A stretch of DNA of 42,299 bases from an uncultured Lachnospiraceae bacterium (GTDB taxonomy: Bacteria; Bacillota; Clostridia; Lachnospirales; Lachnospiraceae): contig CAMSTM010000009.1 of the NCBI GenBank assembly GCA_947063675.1, positions 1 to 42,299 on the forward strand. Reading direction: 5' to 3'. The notes under the pieces are model-generated. The model ran no database searches. It had not been told where the DNA came from and saw nothing but the letters and a program-made list of their open reading frames with translations. Below are positions 24,559 through 32,345 of this stretch, in pieces. Position 1 is the first letter of the stretch; every line of letters begins with the position of its first letter. The position numbers and the translations under genes are program-made.

Positions 24559-25959
24559 TCACCGGTCCAGCTTCTCCACCATAGCCGGCTCCCACACAAT
24601 CCGATACCCCATCTGCCGTATCCTTCCGCAAAACCTGCGGCTCAAATCGAGAATTTCCTCCTCCGTCCAGCTTCTGTCCTTCAAAAGGCATTCCCGCCAG
24701 TCGAACCTCCCCGTGCCCGGGTGCGGATGATAAGGCGCTCCTATCATCTCCTCCAGAACCAGCTCCGCTTCCCGGCAGACCTTCATGCAGCGGATATCCA
24801 CCATTTCCGCCTCCTGCTGGAGCGCGGCTCTGTGCATATAACCGCTGTATTCCCTGTGAAGCCCTTTATAAAGGGGGGTTCCCTCCGCCGTATAAATACC
24901 GCCCGCCACTTTATTTTTCCTGTCAATCAGCTTTCCTCCAACCACTGCCACATCTTCCCTGTTCGGCAGAAGGCCGGGCTGATAATCCGTCCTGTAAAAG
25001 CCCAGGTGCCGTAAGTGGGACACCGTCCCTTTCCACCCTCTTACCCGAAGGAAATCCTCCACCGCCCTTTTTCCGGCGTCATAGGCATACTGCTTGCTGG
25101 CCGGATTTTCCGCCGTGGAATTCTCATGGCACCGCCAATGGTACAGCACCCGGGGAATGTGAGCGACGGGAAGACTGGCTTTCTTCGTCTGCTGTCTGTC
25201 TTTCCCCATCATCACATTTACAGCCCTGACGATAATATCATAGTCCTGAGCGCCGTCGCACACACTCCGAAAACCAAGCTCCTGCATCAGCTGACGCTTC
25301 ATCACCAGAAAATGGCAGATATAGTTGTTGGACAGAAGCAAATCAAGATTAAAATCCGGTTTTTTATTTACCTCATAATAGCGTTCCTCCCGGCTGTCGC
25401 ATTTATCCTCGTCAGAATACAAAAGCTTAAGCGAAACGCCTTCCTTTTCATATTTTTCAATGCAGGCCGCCATCTCGTAGAGGGCGTCCCTTGTAAGCAC
25501 ATCGTCATGGTCCAAAAGACCGGCATAGTCCCCCGTGGCATAGGCCAGCGCCTGGCTGGTATTGGAGGAAATACCGGCATTCTGCCCTTTTTTTCTATAT
25601 TTAATCCGCCCGTCCGTATAGGTTTCTATCACTTTTTCCACCTTATCGGAGCTGCTGGCGTCCGAAATAATCAATTCAAAATTCCCGTAGGTCTGGGCCA
25701 GTACCGAGTCAATCATGGCCCGCAGATGTTCTTCCTTCGTCTCATAGGCCGGTACAAGAATGCTGAACCTGACCTTCATATGCTCCGCTCTCTTTTCCTG
25801 CTCTTTCAGAGACTCCTCTGTCGGCGGCACATAGGTATAGCCGTCTCCGGCCTCTGTTTCCATTCTCTCCTTCATAGCATAATAGGTGGGCCGTATTCCG
25901 TTTTTCTTTAAATATCGCAGTGTCTTTTTCAGATTACTGATTTTTACAAACTTGCTCAT
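24559..25959 (-). CDS. GT2 glycosyltransferase, 466 residues
   Basis: The protein has a roughly 80-residue N-terminal lead, then a GT-A domain beginning at RFSILVPAYETKEEHLRAMI, with LLDHDDVL as the metal site, an SDEDKC segment and HIPRVLYHWRCHENSTA before the C-terminal helices. This layout matches the N-terminal half of large rhamnan-type GT2 enzymes such as the one at 27989-29965, and the two share GISxNTxxxLxxATGDYxGLLDxDD. The last 130 residues (from GKLIDRKNKVAGG) look like the start of a second GT domain that has lost its catalytic part, so it may be a shortened two-domain enzyme. It follows pgm after a 233-nt gap. Confidence 0.85.
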   Translation of the reverse strand: MSKFVKISNLKKTLRYLKKNGIRPTYYAMKERMETEAGDGYTYVPPTEESLKEQEKRAEHMKVRFSILVPAYETKEEHLRAMIDSVLAQTYGNFELIISDASSSDKVEKVIETYTDGRIKYRKKGQNAGISSNTSQALAYATGDYAGLLDHDDVLTRDALYEMAACIEKYEKEGVSLKLLYSDEDKCDSREERYYEVNKKPDFNLDLLLSNNYICHFLVMKRQLMQELGFRSVCDGAQDYDIIVRAVNVMMGKDRQQTKKASLPVAHIPRVLYHWRCHENSTAENPASKQYAYDAGKRAVEDFLRVRGWKGTVSHLRHLGFYRTDYQPGLLPNREDVAVVGGKLIDRKNKVAGGIYTAEGTPLYKGLHREYSGYMHRAALQQEAEMVDIRCMKVCREAELVLEEMIGAPYHPHPGTGRFDWRECLLKDRSWTEEEILDLSRRFCGRIRQMGYRIVWEPAMVEKLDR

Positions 25960-26192
25960 TTTTAAAGTCCTCTGTCATATTATGCCGGCCAAAAATCTCA
26001 GCAAAGCCGCTTCCCATCTCACAACAAAAACCACCGCATCCGGCTTCTCATACGGGGCCTTTCCCGGGCGCCGGCGGCTGCTTTACACGCCCTCCAACGC
26101 CCATAGCCCTGTAGATTTTATCACCGGATGCGGCTGCACCTTTCCATTTCGTCTGCCTTATCAATTAGCTGCAGTCAGGCACTTTCCCTTTT
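25960..26192 (-). other. 233-nt intergenic region with inverted repeat and U-tract
   Basis: This gap between pgm and the downstream GT2 gene has no supported gene. On the minus strand CCGCATCCGG (26133-26124) and CCGGATGCGG (26043-26034) form a perfect 10-bp inverted repeat with an 80-nt GC-rich loop. The second arm is followed by TGGTTTTTGTTG. Inside the loop GGGCG and CGCCC segments could also pair. It could be a long-stem terminator or attenuator, or an uncharacterised structured leader. No known riboswitch class was recognised. Confidence 0.4.
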
Positions 26193-27914
26193 TTATAAAT
26201 AAGCTTTCAGCGCTTCCGTCAGCTTTTCCACCTTATCCTGCGCGTCGGCAAGGCTGCTTCCCTTTACGCCCATGTAGAACTTGATTTTGGGCTCTGTTCC
26301 CGAAGGGCGGGCGCAGCACCAGGAGTCGTTGGTGAGGTCAAAATACAGAACGTTGGATTTGGGAAGTCCTGTAGGTCTTTCCTCTCCCGTTGCCAAATCC
26401 TTTGTAACGTCTCTGTCGTAATCCCGGAATTCCTTCACGGTAAGCTCGCCAAAGTTTTTGGGCGGGTTGCTTCTGAGCTTATCCATCATCTCCGCAATCT
26501 GTTTGGAGCCGTCGATGCCCTTTAAGGTGATTGCATACTGGGTCTCCTTGTAGTATCCGTATTTTTCATACAGCTTCAGCATCTGGTCCCATACGGTGAT
26601 TCCGTTTTTCTTGCACCATGCTGCCATCTCGCACAGGCACATAACAGCCACAACGGCGTCCTTGTCCCTTGCATGGGTGCCCGCCAGGCATCCGTAGCTT
26701 TCTTCAAGGCCGAACACGTAATTGTTGGAGCCGCTCTGCTCAAAAAGCTTAATCTGCTCGCCTATGTATTTGAATCCGGTGAGAACCTCAATAAATTTCA
26801 CATTGTAATCCCTTGCGATTGCCCCCGCCATATTCGTGGTAACAATGGTGGTAACAAGAGCGGGATTCTCCGGCATGGTGTTTGTCGCCGTTCTCTCCCT
26901 TAAAATATATTCCGCAATCAGCATGCCCGACATATTTCCCGTAAAAGGAACATACTCGCCGGTTTTGGTATCCAGCGCGTAAATACCCAGTCTGTCCGCA
27001 TCCGGGTCGGTTGCAAGGACGATGTCCGCATTCTTTTCCTTTGCCAGTTCAAGAGCCAGCTTGAATGCCTTGGGGTCCTCGGGATTGGGGTAATCCAGCG
27101 TGGTGAAATCCGGGTCGGGAAGCTCCTGCTCGGGCACAACGTAAACGTTCTTAAAGCCCAGCTCGGAAAGGATTCTTCTTACCGGCACGTTGCCTGTCCC
27201 GTGGAAAGGAGAATAAACTATCTTAATGTCGTCGGCCACTTCCTTTATAATCTCAGGATGGATAATCTGCTTTTTCAGCTCCGCCATGTAAGCGTCGTCA
27301 ATTTCTTTCCCAATCACCTGATACAGGCCCGCTGCGATGGCGGCGTCCTTATCCATGGTAAGCACCTGATTATAATCCGTCACTTTCTTTACTTCGTCGA
27401 TAATCTCTTTGTCTCTGGGGGCCGCAACCTGCGCGCCGTCCTCCCAGTAAGCCTTGTATCCGTTATATTCCGGCGGATTGTGGCTTGCGGTAATCACAAT
27501 TCCCGATATGCAGTGCAGTGTGCGGAGCGCAAAGGAAAGCTCCGGCGTCGGGCGCAGAGCATCGAACACGTACGCCTTGATGCCGTTTGCCGCAAGACAT
27601 AAAGCCGCCTCGTCCGCAAATTCGGGAGACATTCTTCTGGAATCGTAAGCAATGGCAACTCCCTTTTCTTTTCCTCCCTGGCTGACAATATAATTGGCAA
27701 GCCCCTGGGTTGCTTTCCTTACGGTATAAATATTCATGCGGTTGGTGCCTGCGCCAATTACGCCGCGAAGGCCGCCCGTACCAAACTCCAGTTCCTTATA
27801 AAAACGGTCCTCGATTTCCTTTTCATTGTCTGCGATTGCGCGCAGCTCCTCTTTGGTCTTTTCATCAAAATAGGCGTCTTTCAGCCAAAAATCGTACTGC
27901 TCCCTGTAACTCAT
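26193..27914 (-). CDS. pgcA: Phosphoglucomutase (alpha-D-phosphohexomutase family)
   Basis: This 573-residue phosphohexomutase has the four family motifs in order: active-site phosphoserine S144 in TASHNPPEYNGYK, the metal loop DPDADR (303-308), the sugar-binding GLEESYG, and the phosphate-binding RPSGTEPKIKFY near the C terminus. It matches Bacillus PgcA-type enzymes, which convert Glc-6-P and Glc-1-P. Glc-1-P is the substrate of the RfbA enzyme encoded 10 kb upstream, linking it to dTDP-sugar supply for this locus. The ATG at 27914 has GGAGGG upstream. It has its own promoter (27975-28003), so it can be expressed apart from the polysaccharide operon. Mannose phosphate activity is also possible. 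Confidence 0.93.
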   Translation of the reverse strand: MSYREQYDFWLKDAYFDEKTKEELRAIADNEKEIEDRFYKELEFGTGGLRGVIGAGTNRMNIYTVRKATQGLANYIVSQGGKEKGVAIAYDSRRMSPEFADEAALCLAANGIKAYVFDALRPTPELSFALRTLHCISGIVITASHNPPEYNGYKAYWEDGAQVAAPRDKEIIDEVKKVTDYNQVLTMDKDAAIAAGLYQVIGKEIDDAYMAELKKQIIHPEIIKEVADDIKIVYSPFHGTGNVPVRRILSELGFKNVYVVPEQELPDPDFTTLDYPNPEDPKAFKLALELAKEKNADIVLATDPDADRLGIYALDTKTGEYVPFTGNMSGMLIAEYILRERTATNTMPENPALVTTIVTTNMAGAIARDYNVKFIEVLTGFKYIGEQIKLFEQSGSNNYVFGLEESYGCLAGTHARDKDAVVAVMCLCEMAAWCKKNGITVWDQMLKLYEKYGYYKETQYAITLKGIDGSKQIAEMMDKLRSNPPKNFGELTVKEFRDYDRDVTKDLATGEERPTGLPKSNVLYFDLTNDSWCCARPSGTEPKIKFYMGVKGSSLADAQDKVEKLTEALKAYL

Positions 27915-27974
27915 TTTTAACCCTCCTGCTCTGATTATTTCGCTGCTATACTTGTCAGCACATACTATTTTTTT

Positions 27975-28003
27975 ATTTTACCATAATCTTACTGTATTTT
28001 CAA
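27975..28003 (-). promoter_or_regulatory. Internal promoter of pgm
   Basis: TTGAAA (27998-28003), a 17-bp spacer and TAAAAT (27975-27980) with an extended -10 TGG. The -35 lies inside the last codons of the upstream GT2 gene. Transcription would start near 27968, 54 nt before the pgm start codon. Confidence 0.65.
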
Positions 28004-29965
28004 AGCAAAGTCGCTTCTGTCAAGAGAAAAATTCACATTGTAGTACGGGTCGCCCGCTTGTAGCGCTTCCTCCCACTTTTCCCTGAATCTTTCGGATTCC
28101 CGGTTGTACCTCAGCGCCTTTTCCCCGTTATCGTCCAGTCCTCTGGACGCCGATTCCAGATGATAGAGCTCGGCAAAAGGCGTAAACACGTTCAGATATC
28201 CCTTTTCCCGGAGCTTTAAGCAGAAATCCACGTCGTTTAAGGAAACGGCAAAAGTCTCGTCCAGTCCTCCCGCTTCCTCGAACAAAGCCTTCTTCACTAA
28301 AAGACAGGCGCCGGTTACCGCGGAGACATTCTGGGCATAGCAGAGCCTTCCCATATAGCCCAGGTTGTCCCTGTGCTGGCCGTAATGGCTGTGCCCCGCC
28401 GTCCTGTGGGCGCCAAGCCCCAGCACCACGCCTGCATGCTGGATGGTCTTGTCGGCATAATAGAGCTTACCACCCACCGCCCCCACGTCCTTTCGCTGGG
28501 CGTACATCAAAAGCTCCTCTATCCAGTTCACCGTAATCACTCTGGTATCGTTATTGAGCAGCAAAAGGTAATCGCCCTTTGCGCTCAAAGCGCCCAGATT
28601 GTTTATCGCCGAATAGTTGAATTCTCCCTCAAACCTCACTACCCTGACCTTTTCGTTCTCCTTCAGTTCGTCATAGTAGTCAAATGTCGCCTTCTCCGTG
28701 CTGTTGTTTTCCACCACGATAATCTCGAAATTTTCATAGGTGGACTTTTCCAGAATAGAGTCAATGCAGGGTTTTAAGTCCGACACATGGTCCTTGTTCG
28801 CTATGATAATGGAAATCAGCGGGCTTCCGATAATCTGATACCTGATTTTAAAAATGGTCTCAAAGGCTCTGGTGGAGGTAATCTGGAAATGTTCAAATCC
28901 ATGCCGCTTAAGGTGGTCGGCCACCGCCCCCTTCGCCGCCTCTATGGCGTAGGGCTTTGCCGTGATGTCCGAAGCCACGCTTCCGGGATGGCTTCTCCAG
29001 TAGTAGAGAATCCTTGGAATATGAACCACCTTTTCCGCCCGGTCCGTAAGACGGAGTATCATGTCATGGTCCTGGCTGCCGTCGAACCGGGAGCGGAACA
29101 GCTCCATGCCGTCAAGCAGCCCCTTTGCAAACACGCTGAAATGGCAGATATAATTGTTGGCGCGGAGATTGTCAACGGCATAATCCGGCTTAAAATGCAT
29201 GGTCAGCATTTTATTGATATCGCCGCTTTTATAGGTGGTTTCGTCACAATATATGTAATCCGCCCCCTTTTCATTGACAGCCTTCACATACTCATATAAC
29301 GTACTGGGATGAAGAATATCGTCATTGTCAAGCAGACCGATATAATCTCCGGTCGCCATTTTCAGGCAGTGATTGGTATTTCCGGAAATCCCCTCATTTT
29401 TTTCAAGCTTCCGGTAACGGATTTTTTCCGATTTCTTTTGATATTCCCTGACAATCCCCTCCACATAGCCGTGGGCATTGTCCGAGCCATCCGAAAGACA
29501 CAGTTCCCAGTTTTCATAGGTCTGATTCATAACGGAATCCAGCATTTCCCGCAAAAAATCCTCCGGCGTATTGTAGAGAGGCGTCAAAATACTGAATTTT
29601 ACCATGCGCGGGAATTTTTTTGCCCTCTCCTGCGCCGCCTGCTCCGGGGTGGGGAAGCTCTTTGTGCCGAATCCCGCCATGGCTGCGCGCTCGATTTTTT
29701 TATATTGCAGCTTATGGATAACCCCTTTCAGGTTCCCGCAGTTTTTCAGTCTGTTCTTCTGACGGATTATAAAATGCATCCATCTCCGAAGGGGAGCCGA
29801 CATTTTCCACAGAGGATTGTTTTTGATTCTGTTCAGCTTATAATCAAGTTCGTCGCACTTCGCCTCCAAATCCGCAACCCTTCCCGCCAAATCCGCGTTC
29901 CGAAGGTGCTCCCTCTCGTAAGCCTCCTGATAGTTGATTTCCTTTTCATCCATGGAATTTCCCAT
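27989..29965 (-). CDS. Two-domain GT2 glycosyltransferase, 658 residues
   Basis: An N-terminal coiled coil (about 10-45, YEREHLRNADLAGRVADLEA) is followed by the NNPLWKMSAPLRR segment common in rhamnan synthases. A first GT-A domain follows (about 123-330, FSILTPLYN and LLDNDDILHP), then a second (from about 380, PLISIIIANKD, LLLLNNDTRV, NDVDFCLKL). Two active sites suggest that it adds two different linkages, as RgpF- and WbbL-type multi-domain enzymes do in rhamnose polymers. The ATG at 29965 has GGAGG 9 nt upstream and lies inside the previous gene (20-nt overlap), so the two GT2 genes are translationally coupled. The sugar is inferred, not proven. Confidence 0.88.
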   Translation of the reverse strand: MGNSMDEKEINYQEAYEREHLRNADLAGRVADLEAKCDELDYKLNRIKNNPLWKMSAPLRRWMHFIIRQKNRLKNCGNLKGVIHKLQYKKIERAAMAGFGTKSFPTPEQAAQERAKKFPRMVKFSILTPLYNTPEDFLREMLDSVMNQTYENWELCLSDGSDNAHGYVEGIVREYQKKSEKIRYRKLEKNEGISGNTNHCLKMATGDYIGLLDNDDILHPSTLYEYVKAVNEKGADYIYCDETTYKSGDINKMLTMHFKPDYAVDNLRANNYICHFSVFAKGLLDGMELFRSRFDGSQDHDMILRLTDRAEKVVHIPRILYYWRSHPGSVASDITAKPYAIEAAKGAVADHLKRHGFEHFQITSTRAFETIFKIRYQIIGSPLISIIIANKDHVSDLKPCIDSILEKSTYENFEIIVVENNSTEKATFDYYDELKENEKVRVVRFEGEFNYSAINNLGALSAKGDYLLLLNNDTRVITVNWIEELLMYAQRKDVGAVGGKLYYADKTIQHAGVVLGLGAHRTAGHSHYGQHRDNLGYMGRLCYAQNVSAVTGACLLVKKALFEEAGGLDETFAVSLNDVDFCLKLREKGYLNVFTPFAELYHLESASRGLDDNGEKALRYNRESERFREKWEEALQAGDPYYNVNFSLDRSDFALKIQ

Positions 29966-32324
29966 CCGCCTTTACCTCCAGTACCCAGTTGCTCCAGTTT
30001 ACCAGCTTTTGTCTGGAACACTTATCCTCCGCCAGCATCCCGAACTGATAGACGCCTGCCGGAACTGCGTCTTTTTTCAGCTTTGCCGCGAAACCGGTCA
30101 AATCCACATTTGTCTGGTCCCGCAGATTATTTTTGATATCCGGTCGGTATCTGCTGTCCAAAGAAAGCTGCCAGACTCCGCCGTTTTCCGTGCTCCGTAA
30201 AAGAAGTTTCTTTTTATAACATGCGTTATCTGCTCCGATTATGAAAGAATAGCCCTGAAAATAATAGCCGCTGTCCGGAGACCGGCTGCCGGTCTCGTCC
30301 GCCGAAGCTTCTCCGCTGCCTTCCTTCCCCCGGCGCAAGGCATATTCCGCGGACACTCCGTATTTCCATTTGAAAATATCCATGGCGCACTCCATCCCCA
30401 CCACAAGGCATTTGTCTTCTCTTGCTTTTCCGGCTTCCCCCCTGTCCTTCTCCGCCTGCGACCAGGGCATATCCAGGGTCACCTGATAGCGGTAAGACGG
30501 GGAATACGCCTGCTCCAGCATATCCGTGGTAAGGTACGGATGGTAAAAGGGGTCGCGCCCGTAAAGCGGCTGATGCCTTTCATAGAGCCTGTCCTTCTCC
30601 CCAAGAAGCCGGAGCTGCTTTTCCGGGGAATCCCCGTCGTTGCCTCTGCTTAAGGATTCATGGTGGTAAAGCATCACATCGTTTCTTACTATATTATAAT
30701 ACCCGTTCTCAAAAATGGTATAGCATAAATCCACATCATTGAAAGCAACCGCCAGCTCCTCGCAGAAACCGCCCGCCTCAAAAAAAACATCCCTTCTCAT
30801 CATGAGGCACGCGCCTGTGGCCGCCAGCATATTTTGAACGCCCCTGTTCATTCCGAAATAATGAACCTCCCCGTCGCTCAAGAACTGCAGCTTGTGAGCC
30901 GGTCCCACCCGGAGATTGGTAATACCGGCATGCTGAATGATATCTGAATCAGGATACAAAAGCTTTGCCCCCACGGCTCCCGCATAGGGAAGCAGCGCCT
31001 TTTCCGCCATTTTATCCAGCCAGTCCGGCTGCGTTATCTCCATGTCGTCGTTCAAAAATAAGAGAAGTTCTCCTTTGGCATTTTCCGCGCCGATATTACA
31101 CATTTTCGAAAAATTAAAGGGCATAGGCTGGTACAGATATATGCATTCCTTTATGGAGGAATTGCCTTTTTCCGTACCGGCTTTCTTTCCTTCAGCGCTG
31201 CCGCCCTGTCCGTTCAGCTCCCGGACCTTCCCCAGAATTTTCTCCCTGTTTTTTTCACAGCTTCCGTTATCCACAAGAATAACCTCAAGGGGGTAAGAGG
31301 TTCGGGTTCTTTCCGTCAGGGAATCAAGGCACTTAAAAAGCGCCTCCGCATTATCCTTTGAAGGAATAATGATGGATAATAACGGGTGCCCTCCTATATT
31401 CATCCGCTCCTGCCGGCACATTTTACCCTGGAAATATTCCTTCACCGTATTTTCAGGAAGCTGCACGTGCTCTATCTGTTTATAACCGTCCTCTTTGTTG
31501 TGGAACAGAACCTGTCTGATATGGGAGACCGGAAGCCTCCCGTCATCATGCCCTTTTTCAAAGGCATCCGTATCTTTCAAAATCTCAAACACAAGGGAAT
31601 ACAGCCAGATCCGCGCTTTTGCCCTCTCCGGCTCCTGCAAGACGCTGTGCAATGCCGTCCCTCTTATCGCCACCAGACCGCCGAAATAAAAGGAGGATAA
31701 AAACCTGTCGGGAGACCAGCCGGGCTTAAACCACGGGTTTTCCCTTACCCCTGCTTCCCGCCTGCCGCTCATTTCCCCTCCGGCTTCTTCCCGGTTTTCT
31801 TCTGCGGCTCTGCCTGCCGCCCCTCCTGCGGTATCTCTTACGGTATCCTCATCTCCGTAAACCACCAGCGTATTCTCGCTTTTTCCGAACGCCTGGCAAA
31901 TAAGAGGAATGGCAAGCCTGCTCATCTCCCCCGGATAAACGGATAAGACGACCGCGTCCGGGCGCTCCTTTTCCAAAAGCGCTGCCATATCCTTCGCAAA
32001 GTCAAAAACCGTGCAATACAGCAGCGTCATTTTTCCCCGGAAAAATTGACTGCTCTCGTCTAAGATTTCAAAAAGCCGGGGAAATCCTTCATTTTTTGAA
32101 ATTTCCAATTCATTTTCATTTCCGCCGCTTTCATTTTTCAGGTTTTTCGAATCATTTGTCAGTCTTTTCTCTTTTATAATTTTAATAGTCGAAATATTTA
32201 CTTTTTCTTCCTGCTGTCTTATCCACTCGTCATAAGTCAGATTTTTGGCCGCAAGTTCCCTTTCATACATTCTGTGCTGCCTGCGGACCAGTATTTGCTT
32301 TATTTCCTGTTTCAAAGAAGCCAT
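29946..32324 (-). CDS. Large GT2 glycosyltransferase with accessory domains, 792 residues
   Basis: The first 320 residues are divergent: a basic helix (EIKQILVRRQHRMYERELAAKNLTYDEW is split by charged runs), then a segment with VVVYGDEDT and PWFKPGWSPDRFLSSFYFGGLVAIR that resembles a degenerate GT domain. A clear GT-A domain starts near 330 (LLSIIIPSKDN), with LLLFLNDDMEI as metal site and FNDVDLCYTI. The last 150 residues (around GKWKYGVSAEYALRR-like and YYFQGYSFIIGAD) look like a beta-sandwich accessory domain, perhaps glycan-binding. The middle of the protein contains Glu/Gly/Lys-rich low-complexity stretches. It follows the methyltransferase-kinase gene by 21 nt and overlaps the next GT2 gene by 20 nt. 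The family is sure; the specificity is not. Confidence 0.85.
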   Translation of the reverse strand: MASLKQEIKQILVRRQHRMYERELAAKNLTYDEWIRQQEEKVNISTIKIIKEKRLTNDSKNLKNESGGNENELEISKNEGFPRLFEILDESSQFFRGKMTLLYCTVFDFAKDMAALLEKERPDAVVLSVYPGEMSRLAIPLICQAFGKSENTLVVYGDEDTVRDTAGGAAGRAAEENREEAGGEMSGRREAGVRENPWFKPGWSPDRFLSSFYFGGLVAIRGTALHSVLQEPERAKARIWLYSLVFEILKDTDAFEKGHDDGRLPVSHIRQVLFHNKEDGYKQIEHVQLPENTVKEYFQGKMCRQERMNIGGHPLLSIIIPSKDNAEALFKCLDSLTERTRTSYPLEVILVDNGSCEKNREKILGKVRELNGQGGSAEGKKAGTEKGNSSIKECIYLYQPMPFNFSKMCNIGAENAKGELLLFLNDDMEITQPDWLDKMAEKALLPYAGAVGAKLLYPDSDIIQHAGITNLRVGPAHKLQFLSDGEVHYFGMNRGVQNMLAATGACLMMRRDVFFEAGGFCEELAVAFNDVDLCYTIFENGYYNIVRNDVMLYHHESLSRGNDGDSPEKQLRLLGEKDRLYERHQPLYGRDPFYHPYLTTDMLEQAYSPSYRYQVTLDMPWSQAEKDRGEAGKAREDKCLVVGMECAMDIFKWKYGVSAEYALRRGKEGSGEASADETGSRSPDSGYYFQGYSFIIGADNACYKKKLLLRSTENGGVWQLSLDSRYRPDIKNNLRDQTNVDLTGFAAKLKKDAVPAGVYQFGMLAEDKCSRQKLVNWSNWVLEVKADGKFHG

Positions 32325-32345
32325 ATTTTCTCATCTCCACACTGT

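Noticed and set aside
26030-26100. Group II intron domain V remnant
   Set aside because: The minus strand contains GAAGCCGGATGCGG, like the 5' half of some domain V sequences, but the matching 3' strand and bulge are absent and no intron or reverse transcriptase is nearby.
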